Assembly: GCF_006912135.1 (NCBI RefSeq)
Contig: NZ_VIRS01000044.1
Span: forward strand, 1-53,876
DNA length: 53,876 nt
Reading direction: 5' to 3'
Origin: Cryptosporangium phraense
Lineage (GTDB): Bacteria > Actinomycetota > Actinomycetes > Mycobacteriales > Cryptosporangiaceae
The number at the start of each line of letters is the position of its first letter. The stretch's first letter is position 1. The position numbers and the translations under genes are program-made. Positions 23,740-31,999 of the stretch are shown here, piece after piece. The notes beneath the pieces are model-generated. The model made no database searches and was not told the DNA's origin. It was given only the letters and a program-made list of their open reading frames with translations.

Positions 23740-24527
23740 GGCTTCAGCTCTCCCCAGAAGCTCTTCGGCCGGCCCTTGTGATCGACGCCGGTCACCAGCA
23801 CCACCGCACCGCGCCGCCACTCCCCGACGACCAGCACCTCGTCGTCGGCCCGGACGCCCGGCGGGGACGACCAGCCGCAGGTCACCTCGTACCGCGTCTC
23901 CTCGTCCGGGATCTCGACGACCGGGTCGCCGACGTTGATCCGCACGATGCGTCCGACGCGCTGCGGCACGGTCCCGGCGACGAAACCGTCCCGGGTCTCC
24001 CGGGCCGCGGCCTGGAACCGAGGGATCACCCGCAGGACCATCCAGCACATCCAGCCGCCGCCGCCGACCACGAACGGTATCCACACCCAGCGGGGAATGT
24101 CGTCGGTCGGGAGGAAGATCGACGCGAAGACCAGCACCGCGAGAGCCAGCACGAGGTACCGGCCCACCCGGTCGTAGCGGAACAGGCCGCGCAGGGCGTC
24201 GTCCACGGTCGCGCGCAGCGCAGCCGGTTCGAGGGCCTCGGCCGGCAACCGGCGCGGTTCGGGCACGGCCAGCCGGCCCTCGGCGACGGCCCGGGAGTCC
24301 AGCACTCGCATCCGCCAGGCGCAGAGCGGCACGAGGACGGCGGCCGCGTACACCGGGCTGCCGAGCGTCCACATCCAGCGCGGGAGCAGCAGCGAGAACA
24401 CCGCGAGCCCGACGGCGACGCCGCCGAACCAGATCAGCCAGATCGAGGGGCGGGCCAGCACCAGCAACAGGTACTGAACCGGCGTCCGGTGGATCCGCTC
24501 GACCGGCTCAGCGTTCCCATCGGCCAC
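23736..24527 (-). CDS. Hypothetical membrane protein, tandem paralogue
   Basis: A 263-aa protein with the same plan as its downstream neighbour: shared PVERIHRTPVQYLLLVLARPS N-terminus, helices at about 20-70 and 125-175, and the C-terminal VVGEWRRGAVVLVTGVDHKGRPKSFWGELK. GTG at 24527 is preferred: it gives the same offset to the shared N-terminus as the paralogue's ATG, and TACGCT (24534-24539 complement) ends 6 nt before it, fitting a leaderless transcript. A further in-frame GTG at 24566 would add 13 residues. The function is unknown. Confidence 0.72.
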   Translation of the reverse strand: MADGNAEPVERIHRTPVQYLLLVLARPSIWLIWFGGVAVGLAVFSLLLPRWMWTLGSPVYAAAVLVPLCAWRMRVLDSRAVAEGRLAVPEPRRLPAEALEPAALRATVDDALRGLFRYDRVGRYLVLALAVLVFASIFLPTDDIPRWVWIPFVVGGGGWMCWMVLRVIPRFQAAARETRDGFVAGTVPQRVGRIVRINVGDPVVEIPDEETRYEVTCGWSSPPGVRADDEVLVVGEWRRGAVVLVTGVDHKGRPKSFWGELKP

Positions 24528-24634
24528 GGCGGCAGCGTAGGGCACCCGATTGGTGGTTCGGGTCACACTCGCAAACTAGCGCTGCTAACTTCGGTGGTTC
24601 CCCGCGGTACCTCGTCCAACGAAGGGCGTGCGCG

Positions 24635-26386
24635 ATGTACTTCACCCGGCTATGGCGGCGACAGCTCGACCACTACCCCGCGACCGCGCCTCGCGCGTTC
24701 TACCTCGGCATCGTCGTCCTGGCGACGATCGTCCTGTACTACGAGCTCTACATCCAGGGAGCCGTGGCGACGCAGATCATCGCCGAGTACGGCATGACGC
24801 TCCGGTACTTCGTCCTGGTCTCGATCGTCGGTAACGCGGCCGGCGCGCTCGCCTCGGTGGTGGCCGGGCTGGCCGACCGCTGGGGCCGGGCGAACATGGT
24901 GGTGGCCGGGCTCCTGGTCACCGCGCTGATCATCCTGGCCGGGCTGCCCAACGCGTCCTCCCGGCTGACCTACCTGGTGTTTTTCAGCGTGCTGAGCTTC
25001 GTCGAGGGCGTCGTCCTGGTGGCCACCCCGGCGCTGATCCGCGACTTCTCGCCCCAGCTCGGGCGGGCGTCGGCGATGGGGTTCTGGACGCTCGGGCCGG
25101 TGATCGGCAGCCTGGTCGTGACCACGGTGTCGTCGAACACGCTGCCCAGCCACCCGGACTGGCGGTTCCAGTTCTACGTCTGCGGCGTGATCGGTCTCGT
25201 CGTGTTCGTGCTCGCACTGGTCGGGCTGCGTGAACTCTCGCCCGGCATCCGCGACCAGCTGATGGTGAGCCTGCGCGACCGCGCGCTGGTCGAGGCGCGC
25301 GCGGCCGGCATCGACCCGGCCCGGGCCGCCGCCCACTCCTGGCGGGACATGCTGCGCCCGGACATCGTCGGATCGGCGTTCGCGGTGAGCGTGTTCCTGC
25401 TCTTCTACTACTTCGCGGTCGGGTTCTTCGTCATCTACTACGCCATCCAGTTCGGGTACTCCGAGGCCCGGGCCAACAGCCTGGCCAACTGGTACTGGAT
25501 CTCGAACGCGATCGCGCTGGTGGTCGTCGGCGTCGTCTCCGACCGGCTGCGCGTCCGGAAGCCGTTCATGGTGGCCGGCGGGGTCGTGAGCGCGGCCGGC
25601 GTCGCGGTGTTCGCGCTGCTCACGACCCATCCTGAGACCGGCTACTACACGTTCGCCTGGCTGCTCGTCGTGATCTCGGCCGGCGGCGGCGTCGCCTACT
25701 GCGCCTGGATGGCCGCGTTCACCGAGACCGTCGAGCGGCACAACCCGGCCGCGACGGCCACCGGGCTGGCCGTGTGGGGCAGCCTGCTGCGGGTCATCGT
25801 CGTGCTGTCGCTGATCGGGCTGATCCTGGCCGTGCCGTCGGCGAACGCGCTGGTCGATCACGGCTCGAAGGTCCAGACGCTGGCGACGAAGTACGCGTCC
25901 GAGCTCGGGACCGCGGCCAAGATCTCCCCGTCGACGAGCGACACGCTGGCCCGGGAACCGGGCAACCAGGTCGTCCAGGCGGTCGCGGTGGCGGAGATCG
26001 CCGGCCTGCCGGTGACGACGGTCGGCGCGGTGCTGACCACCGAGCAGAAGTACCCCGACGTCTCGCTCGCGCCGCCGGCCGAGCAGCAGGCCGTCGCCCA
26101 GTACGGCGACCGGGTGAACGCGGCCGTGGGCGCGCTGACCGCACTCGGGAAGGTCCCGGCCGAGGACCTGGCCTACCTGAAGGAGCACGGCGCCGCCGTG
26201 CAACGGGCCCAGCAGAACGCGCCGCACGAGTGGCAGCGGTGGTGGTGGGTCGCGTTCGCCGGCCAGGTGATCTTCCTGCCGTTCGTGTTCCTGCTGGCCG
26301 GACGCTGGAGCCCGCGCCGGGCGGCCCGCGATGCGGCCGAGCACGAGGCCGCGGTCGAGCGCGAGCTCGCGTCGATCCGGGGGTGA
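24635..26386 (+). CDS. MFS transporter with large extracytoplasmic insertion
   Basis: A 583-aa major-facilitator-superfamily permease, metabolite/H+ symporter-like. Seen: about twelve helices, the MFS loop 2-3 motif GLADRWGRANMV and its half-repeat VSDRLRVRKPFMV, plus a roughly 130-residue hydrophilic, Ala/Gln-rich segment between the penultimate and last helix (from about residue 405 to 540). That insertion is unusual, since typical MFS proteins of this group are near 430 aa. The substrate is not predictable. Followed by a strong 18-bp-stem terminator. Confidence 0.88.
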   Translation: MYFTRLWRRQLDHYPATAPRAFYLGIVVLATIVLYYELYIQGAVATQIIAEYGMTLRYFVLVSIVGNAAGALASVVAGLADRWGRANMVVAGLLVTALIILAGLPNASSRLTYLVFFSVLSFVEGVVLVATPALIRDFSPQLGRASAMGFWTLGPVIGSLVVTTVSSNTLPSHPDWRFQFYVCGVIGLVVFVLALVGLRELSPGIRDQLMVSLRDRALVEARAAGIDPARAAAHSWRDMLRPDIVGSAFAVSVFLLFYYFAVGFFVIYYAIQFGYSEARANSLANWYWISNAIALVVVGVVSDRLRVRKPFMVAGGVVSAAGVAVFALLTTHPETGYYTFAWLLVVISAGGGVAYCAWMAAFTETVERHNPAATATGLAVWGSLLRVIVVLSLIGLILAVPSANALVDHGSKVQTLATKYASELGTAAKISPSTSDTLAREPGNQVVQAVAVAEIAGLPVTTVGAVLTTEQKYPDVSLAPPAEQQAVAQYGDRVNAAVGALTALGKVPAEDLAYLKEHGAAVQRAQQNAPHEWQRWWWVAFAGQVIFLPFVFLLAGRWSPRRAARDAAEHEAAVERELASIRG

Positions 26387-26390
26387 ACCA

Positions 26391-26431
26391 CGAGAGGGTT
26401 ACGTGGGCGAGGAGCCCACGTAACCCTCTCG
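26391..26431. terminator. Bidirectional terminator hairpin
   Basis: Perfect 18-bp stem, CGAGAGGGTTACGTGGGC (26391-26408) with its complement at 26414-26431 and a 5-nt loop GAGGA. It lies 4 nt after the MFS stop and 6 nt before the stop of the convergent small gene, so it can serve both. No T-run is present. Confidence 0.85.
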
Positions 26432-26437
26432 GAGGTA

Positions 26438-26692
26438 CTACGCGTACACGTTCAGCACTGAACCGGTCGTGGCCTGCACGAGCGCCGCCTGTTGCCGAGC
26501 GGCGTCCGCCTGCCGGTCGCGGGTGTCCGCGACCCGCTCCTGGGCGGTCAGCTCACCGACGCGCTGCTGCGCGTCGGCCCGCTGCTGTCGTAGCTCGGCG
26601 TTCGCCGCCGCCCGATTGTCGTTCGCGTCGCGGACGGCCGCGTACGAGGCGGGGCGGTAGTCGGCTTTACCGGTCACGGCTAACAGGGACAT
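26438..26692 (-). CDS. Small Ala/Gln/Arg-rich coiled-coil protein B
   Basis: An 84-aa protein of unknown function. Seen: a short N-terminal part (MSLLAVTGKADYRPASYAAV) and an uninterrupted charged helix with heptad character from about residue 22 to 72 (RQQRADAQQRVGELTAQER...), then a hydrophobic tail SVLNVYA. The upstream neighbour has the same plan and a tail KLDVYT, suggesting distant paralogues. GGAG lies upstream of the ATG, and a 49-nt gap follows the neighbour's stop, so both are likely co-transcribed. No signal peptide is apparent. Confidence 0.7.
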   Translation of the reverse strand: MSLLAVTGKADYRPASYAAVRDANDNRAAANAELRQQRADAQQRVGELTAQERVADTRDRQADAARQQAALVQATTGSVLNVYA

Positions 26693-26741
26693 ATCAGCTC
26701 CAGAGAAAGGTGGGGTGAGGGAACGGGAACCCGAGGTGACC

Positions 26742-27020
26742 TCAGGTGTAGACGTCGAGCTTCGCCTTGGTCTTCGCCGTGTTGAGCTCGGCCTGGTCGC
26801 GGGCGACCTCGGCCTTCGCCGTCTTCAGCTCCGAGTTGGCTTGCTGCGCTGCCTGGGCCTTGCGCTCGGTTTCGACTTTCCGCTCGTCCACCTTCTGCTG
26901 GTCCTGCTTCACCTGCCGGCTCGCCTCGTCGACTCGGGTACTGCTGCTCGTCGACCGGGCCGGGGCGTGGAGCATCCCGGATAATGCGGAGCTGGCCATG
27001 CTGGGCGCGCTAACGGACAT
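26742..27020 (-). CDS. Small Lys/Gln/Ala-rich coiled-coil protein A
   Basis: A 92-aa protein of unknown function. Seen: a Ser/Ala/Met-rich N-terminus (MSVSAPSMASSALSGML), a strongly charged predicted coiled coil from about residue 30 to 85 and the C-terminal tail AKLDVYT. The ATG at 27020 has an excellent ribosome binding site (GAGGAGG) and a FliA/WhiG-like promoter about 65 nt upstream (27085-27112). The reading frame is open upstream but begins inside the spacer without family signal. First gene of a two-gene unit with coiled-coil protein B; a motility or sporulation link is only inferred from the promoter. Confidence 0.7.
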   Translation of the reverse strand: MSVSAPSMASSALSGMLHAPARSTSSSTRVDEASRQVKQDQQKVDERKVETERKAQAAQQANSELKTAKAEVARDQAELNTAKTKAKLDVYT

Positions 27021-27084
27021 CTGTACCTCCTCGGGGCAATCCGGCCGCGGCATCCGTGCCTGCGGTCCGAGCGTTGCACCCAAG

Positions 27085-27112
27085 GAGTCGGCAGCGGTGG
27101 GAGCCGAATGAG
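27085..27112 (-). promoter_or_regulatory. FliA/WhiG-like (sigma-28 type) promoter candidate
   Basis: On the minus strand CTCA (27112-27109), a 16-bp spacer and GCCGACTC (27092-27085). This fits the actinobacterial flagellar/sporulation sigma pattern CTCA-N15-17-GCCGAA with one mismatch. The predicted start, near 27078, leaves a 58-nt leader before coiled-coil gene A. Confidence 0.5.
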
Positions 27113-27180
27113 CAGTCGTCCGGAGATATTTCGTGACCCAGACCGCTTTCGCCGCGTCCCTGGGCGCGGCCGCCGCGTCC

Positions 27181-28137
27181 CTAAGCGGCGGCCGCCGGGA
27201 GGGCGATCGCGCGGAGGCGGTCGGCGTCGGTCTCGTCGAGGGTCTCGGCCAGTTCCAGCGCGTTGATGTCGGCCCAGACCTGCTCGGGCCGGGTGGCGCC
27301 GAACAGCACGCTCGCGACGGCCGGGTTGAGCAGCGGAAACGCCAGTGCCAGCGTGGCCGCGTCGGTGTGCAGGTCGGCCGCCAGCGCGGCCAGCGCGTCG
27401 CCCGCGGCCAGCGCGTCGGCGAACCGGGGATCGGACCGGTCGCCGGAGTGACGCCCGTCACCACCGGCGGCGTACTTGCCGGTCAGCAGCCCTCCGGCGA
27501 GCGCGTACGACGCCACGACGGCCGTGTTGGCCGCGGCCAGCGACCGGATCAGGTGGTCGTCCTCGACGACGTCCCGGCGCACGAGGCTGTACGGCAGCTG
27601 GGCCGCGGCCGGGCCGGGGAGCTTGTCCATGTCGGCGATCTGGGCCGCCTCGAGGACCTGCTCCGCGGTCCAGTTCAGGACGCCCCAGGCCCGGGCCTTG
27701 CCGGCCCGGATCAGCTCGACGATCTGCCCGACCGCGTCGGCGATCTCCAGCCCGGCCGGGGGCGCCTCGGCGTAGATCAGATCGACGTGGTCCAGCCCCA
27801 TACGCTGGAGGGACGCGTCCAGCTCGGCGGCGGCCGACTGCTCGGGCCAGAACTCCCACCAGAGCTTGTTGGCGACGACGACCTCGTCGCGCTCCCAGCC
27901 GGCCGCGCGGAACAGCTCGCCGAACACGACCTCGGAGTAGCCGGTCGGGATCGGCGCGGAGCCGGTCTCGTCGTCGTACCGGGCGTCGTCGAGGAACGTG
28001 ATCCCGGCGTCGCGGGCCGCCTGCATGACGGCGATGCCCTGTTCTCGGCTGATCCGCTCGAACGTCCGCCATGAGCCCAGCGCCAGCCTGCTCACGGTGA
28101 GCCCGGATGCGCCCAGCGCCCTCAACGGCATGTTCAT
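27181..28137 (-). CDS. Aldo/keto reductase with atypical catalytic tetrad
   Basis: A 318-aa NADPH-dependent TIM-barrel oxidoreductase. Seen: LGASGLTVSRLALGSW at the N-terminus, FLDDARYDDETG (Asp50/Tyr54 region), NKLWWEFWP (Lys91) and VDLIYAEAP where family members normally have a His (VDLYQIH); here it is Glu124. GATRPEQVWADI near the C-terminus fits the cofactor-binding GxxxxxQ segment. ATG at 28137 has GGAAGGA upstream. A His-to-Glu exchange is known from AKR1D steroid 5-beta-reductases. The Asp-Tyr spacing is one residue short, so this looks like a distinct AKR subfamily. Confidence 0.85.
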   Translation of the reverse strand: MNMPLRALGASGLTVSRLALGSWRTFERISREQGIAVMQAARDAGITFLDDARYDDETGSAPIPTGYSEVVFGELFRAAGWERDEVVVANKLWWEFWPEQSAAAELDASLQRMGLDHVDLIYAEAPPAGLEIADAVGQIVELIRAGKARAWGVLNWTAEQVLEAAQIADMDKLPGPAAAQLPYSLVRRDVVEDDHLIRSLAAANTAVVASYALAGGLLTGKYAAGGDGRHSGDRSDPRFADALAAGDALAALAADLHTDAATLALAFPLLNPAVASVLFGATRPEQVWADINALELAETLDETDADRLRAIALPAAAA

Positions 28138-28732
28138 GGTTTACGTCCTTCCCGGTCGGCGTGGGGTGTACGCGTCTCAGGCGTCTCAACTGCCAGCCTA
28201 ATAGGTCGAAATAACCAACGTTCCGCCCGAAACTGACGCCTTGGTCGTTGTGCTGGGTGCAGGTGGCGACCCGGAGTCGTCGGCTGCCGCCGACCGCGAC
28301 CGCCTGCCCGACGACTTCTTCCGACGCTCCGCGAGCCACGGGGACGCCCGAAGCCGGGAGTTGGGCCGGCCGACCCGGGCCGGCATCCCACCGACCGCCC
28401 GACGCGCGAGACGCGACGACGCGCAGCGCGCCGGCTCGGCAGAGGCTCGGCGCGAAGGCCGCCGCGAAGCCACCGACTGGTGCCTCGTTCCACGGGGCTT
28501 CCGCGGCGATCCATGACCGCCCGCCCCTCGCGGCGACCGGCCTACGGCTCAGGTGGACGCAGCGACGCTGGTTCGTGCGCCTCGCGGCCGTGGCGCCGGA
28601 TCGGCGGTTCAGTCCGCGATGGACCGACGCGTGGTTCCGACTAGTGCTGTCCTGTGAATCGGTTGGGGCTCGGGTGGTTCGTCGGTACGAGGCCAGTGAC
28701 GCCGTGGCTCCGAACGGGACGGCGCCGGCGCG
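28138..28732. other. 595-nt region without a supported gene
   Basis: Between the aldo/keto reductase start and the end of the kinase gene. Open frames exist on both strands (for example 28198-28473 on the minus strand and 28241-28516 on the plus strand) but are Arg/Ala/Pro-rich without any recognisable motif, good start or ribosome binding site. The first 80 nt should hold the reductase promoter; no clear terminator is seen after the kinase gene. Confidence 0.6.
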
Positions 28733-30217
28733 TCAGTGTTCCGCCGGCTCGGCGGGTACGCCCCGCTCGGCGGCGATGTTCCGGTGCGGCTCGTTCCGAG
28801 GCAGGCACACGACGAACTTCGTGTCCCCCGGCACACTCTCGACGGTCAGGTCACCGCCGTGCCGGTTCACCACGATCCGCCAGGAGATGTCGAGCCCCAG
28901 GCCCGTCCCCTCCCCCACCGGCTTCGTCGTGAAGAACGGCTCGAAGATCCGCTCCTGGATCTCCTTCGGCACACCCGGCCCCGTGTCACACACCTCGACC
29001 TGAACCGGGCTGTCCGGATCCTCCGGCCGCCGCAGACTCGTCCGGATCGTCAGCGTGCCCTGGCCGTTCATCGCCCCGATCGCGTTGACGATCAGGTTCG
29101 TCCAGACCTGGTTCAGCTCACCGGGATACGCCGGAATCTGCGGCAACGTCCGGTCGTATTCCTTCACGACCGTGATGTCCTTCTTGTTGATCTTCCCCGA
29201 CAGCATCACCAGCGTGCTGTCGATGCCCTCGTGCACGTCGATCCACTGGTGCGGCGCCCGGTCCAGCTGCGAGTACTGCTTCGCCGCGGTGACCAGCTCG
29301 GAGATCCGGCCCGAGGCCTGCGAGATCTCCATCATCAGCTGCTCGGTCTCGAGCGTGTAGCCGATCCAGTGCAGCGCCGAGTCCAGGTGCTCGCCGCCCA
29401 GCCGCGACTCGGCGTCGGAGAGCCACTCGACGTCGATACCGGCCGCGACCAGCGTCGGCGACAGGTCCCACGCGAACGGCACGTCCCGCTCCTCGAGCCA
29501 GTCCCCCAGCTCGTCCTCGCGGTCGTTGGCCTCGACCGGCGACAGGTCCTTGGCCTTGGCGCACCGCTCGACCGCGTCCTCCTGCAGGTCGACGAGCACG
29601 GCCAGGCGCTCGCGCGGAATGTCGCCCCGGGCCAGCGCGGCCAGCTTGTGCCGGGACTTCGCGACCCGCTCGCGCAGCAGCGACGCCGCCCGGGCGGTGG
29701 CCGCGGCCGGGTTGTTCAGCTCGTGGGTCAGGCCCGCGGTGAGCGAGCCGAGCGCCTGCAGCCGCTCCCGCTGCCCGACCGTCGCCTGGCTGGCCTGGTT
29801 GCCGAAGTACAGACCCTCCAGCAGGTGGACGGTCATCGGGAACCAGGTCGTCACCACGGTCGCGAAGTCCGCGGCCGGCAGCACGTAGAACTGGGACCTG
29901 GTGAGCGCGGTCAGCGTCTGCAGGTACCGCTGCGGCACGCGGTCGCCCAGGTAGGCCATGTACGAGCCGCCGTAGGAACCGGCCTGCGAGGTTCGCGAGA
30001 TCTCCACCCGCGCACCGCTCACGTTCCGGCTCATCTTGATCGTCCCCGACAGCAGGACGAAGAAGCACGTCGCCGGGTCACCCTCGGCGTAGACGGTGGT
30101 GCCCGGCTCGCGCTCCTCGATCTCGCCGTGCTCGGACAACCAGGTCAGCTGCTCGGGGTTGAGGGCCTCGAACAGGAAGAGCTTCCGGAGCTCGTCAGGG
30201 CTCACCCGGTCGGCCAT
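28733..30217 (-). CDS. Sensor histidine kinase with N-terminal cyclic-nucleotide-binding domain
   Basis: A 494-aa soluble kinase. Seen: an N-terminal cNMP/CRP-like domain (residues 10-130; EPGTTVYAEGDPATCFFVLLSGTIKMSR), then a dimerisation helix with the phospho-acceptor in GLTHELNNPAAAT (His165), a long helical insert of about 130 residues, and a HATPase domain with NQVWTNLIVNAIGAM, DTGPGVP and GTGLGL. No membrane helix, so the signal is intracellular. ATG at 30217 has GGAGGGA upstream. It follows the receiver/TrxR-like gene by 39 nt on the same strand, so the two form a probable two-component pair. Confidence 0.92.
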   Translation of the reverse strand: MADRVSPDELRKLFLFEALNPEQLTWLSEHGEIEEREPGTTVYAEGDPATCFFVLLSGTIKMSRNVSGARVEISRTSQAGSYGGSYMAYLGDRVPQRYLQTLTALTRSQFYVLPAADFATVVTTWFPMTVHLLEGLYFGNQASQATVGQRERLQALGSLTAGLTHELNNPAAATARAASLLRERVAKSRHKLAALARGDIPRERLAVLVDLQEDAVERCAKAKDLSPVEANDREDELGDWLEERDVPFAWDLSPTLVAAGIDVEWLSDAESRLGGEHLDSALHWIGYTLETEQLMMEISQASGRISELVTAAKQYSQLDRAPHQWIDVHEGIDSTLVMLSGKINKKDITVVKEYDRTLPQIPAYPGELNQVWTNLIVNAIGAMNGQGTLTIRTSLRRPEDPDSPVQVEVCDTGPGVPKEIQERIFEPFFTTKPVGEGTGLGLDISWRIVVNRHGGDLTVESVPGDTKFVVCLPRNEPHRNIAAERGVPAEPAEH

Positions 30218-30256
30218 CGCAGTTCCCTCCGTCGCGCCTACGACAAGTGTGCTCCC

Positions 30257-31924
30257 TCAGGAGCTCAAGTAGCGGTGAACGAGCGTCACCGCCATCGCCC
30301 CTTCGCCGACCGCCGACGCCACCCGCTTCACCGACTGCGAGCGGACGTCACCGGCGACGAAGACTCCCGGAACACTGGTCTCCAGGGGGAACGGATCGCG
30401 GTCGGCATTCCATCCCTCCGGACGGGTGCCGTCGTCCCCCAGCAGGTCGGTGCCCGCGAGCACGAACCCGGACGAGTCCCGCGCCACCACACCGTCCATC
30501 CAGTCGGTGAGCGGAGCCGCGCCGATGAAGACGAACAGGAACCCGGCGTCGACCTGCTCGATCTCGCCGCTGTCCTCGTTCTTCAGATCCAGCCGCTGCA
30601 GCTGACCCTCGCCGACGCAGGCGCACACCGTCGTCCGGGTCTGCACGACGATGTTGTCGATGTCGGCGATCTGCTTGATCAGGTACGCGGACATCGACGC
30701 CTCGAGCGACGAGCCGCGGACGACGATCCGCACCCGGGCCGCGTGCCGGGACAGGAACACCGCGGCCTGACCGGCCGAGTTCGCCCCGCCGACGACCACG
30801 ACCTCCTGGTCGGCGCAGGCCGGAGCCTCCACCGCCGCCGAGCCGTAGTACACACCGCGCCCGGTGAGGTCGTCGATACCGTCGGCGATCAGCCGCCGGT
30901 ACGAGACACCGGTGGCGAGCACGACCGCGTGCGCCGCGATCTCCGAGCCGTCCTCGAACTTCACGCCCCGGGCCGAGCCCTTGACGGTCAGCTCGCAGAC
31001 CCGGCGCGTGGTCAGGATCTCCGCGCCGAACTTGATCGCCTGCCGCCGGGCCCGCTCGGTCAGCTGCGCGCCGCTGACCCCGTCGGGGAACCCGAGGTAG
31101 TTCTCGATCCGCGAGCTGGTTCCGGCCTGCCCGCCGGTCGCCTGCTGCTCGACCAGCACCGTCCTTAAGCCTTCGGACGCCGCGTAGACCGCGGCCCCCA
31201 GCCCGGCCGGGCCGCCACCGACGATGATGACGTCGTAGAACTTCTCCGCCGGGTTCGTGGCCAGCCCGACCCGCGACGCCAGCTCGGTCGTCGACGGATT
31301 GCGCAGCACCTCGCCCTCGGGCGTCACGACCAGCGGGATCACGTCGGGCTGCTCGGGGTCGGCGTCGGCCGACTCCAGCAGGCGACGGCCCTCGGCGGTG
31401 TCGGCCAGGTACCAGCGGTACGGGACCTGGTTGCGGGCCAGGAAGTCGCGCAGCTCGAACGACGCGGGCGAGAACTGGTGCCCGACGACCTTGATCTCGT
31501 CGACCGGCGAGTCGCCGGCCGCCTGCCAGGTCGCGATCAGCGCGTCGACGACCGGGTAGAGCTTCTCCTCCGGCGGGTCCCACGGCTTGAGCAGATAGTG
31601 GTCGACGTCCACCACGTTGATCGCCTGGATCGCGGCGTCCGTGTCGGCGTACGCGGTCAGCAGCGCCCGGCGGGCGCGCGGGAACAGGTCCATCGCGGCC
31701 TCGAGGAACTCGATGCCGTTCATCTGCGGCATCCGGTAGTCGGCGAGGATCGCCGCCACCCGGTCGCCGCGGAGCTTGATCTCCTTGAGAGCATCCAGCG
31801 CCTGCGGACCGGAGTCGGCCCGCATCACCCGGTAGTCCTCGCCGTACCGACGCCGCAGGTCGCGCGCTACCGCGCGCGACACCGACGGATCGTCGTCGAC
31901 GGTGAGCAGGACCGGCTTACCCAT
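30257..31924 (-). CDS. Response-regulator receiver fused to a thioredoxin reductase-like flavoprotein
   Basis: A 555-aa fusion. Seen in order: a receiver domain (residues 4-125; acidic DDD at 10-12, acceptor Asp62 in LADYRMP, Lys113 in LLKPWD), a thioredoxin/glutaredoxin-like domain without a CxxC (about 140-222), and an FAD/NAD(P)H domain (228-555) with GGGPAG, ATGGQAG, VVGGANSAGQAA and the C-terminal VAGDVRSQ. The active-site CxxC of thioredoxin reductase is replaced by GSAA (361-364). So it probably senses or oxidises NAD(P)H rather than reducing thioredoxin. Upstream and likely co-transcribed with the cNMP-domain kinase. Confidence 0.9.
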   Translation of the reverse strand: MGKPVLLTVDDDPSVSRAVARDLRRRYGEDYRVMRADSGPQALDALKEIKLRGDRVAAILADYRMPQMNGIEFLEAAMDLFPRARRALLTAYADTDAAIQAINVVDVDHYLLKPWDPPEEKLYPVVDALIATWQAAGDSPVDEIKVVGHQFSPASFELRDFLARNQVPYRWYLADTAEGRRLLESADADPEQPDVIPLVVTPEGEVLRNPSTTELASRVGLATNPAEKFYDVIIVGGGPAGLGAAVYAASEGLRTVLVEQQATGGQAGTSSRIENYLGFPDGVSGAQLTERARRQAIKFGAEILTTRRVCELTVKGSARGVKFEDGSEIAAHAVVLATGVSYRRLIADGIDDLTGRGVYYGSAAVEAPACADQEVVVVGGANSAGQAAVFLSRHAARVRIVVRGSSLEASMSAYLIKQIADIDNIVVQTRTTVCACVGEGQLQRLDLKNEDSGEIEQVDAGFLFVFIGAAPLTDWMDGVVARDSSGFVLAGTDLLGDDGTRPEGWNADRDPFPLETSVPGVFVAGDVRSQSVKRVASAVGEGAMAVTLVHRYLSS

Positions 31925-31999
31925 CAGCCCTCCCGGACACGCGGGGCGCCGATGCGCCCCGACCGGTAGCTAGTCTGCCTTGCCGACGTTGCGGTGGCA

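Noticed and set aside
24650-26344. Minus-strand frame of about 560 codons opposite the MFS gene
   Set aside because: Low-complexity antisense translation; the sense strand encodes an MFS protein with its motifs.
27133-28074. Plus-strand frame opposite the aldo/keto reductase
   Set aside because: Antisense of a clear AKR gene, no domain.
28198-28473. Minus-strand 91-codon frame ending in VSGGTLVISTY
   Set aside because: Basic, Ser/Arg/Ala-rich without motif or ribosome binding site; kept as unannotated gap.
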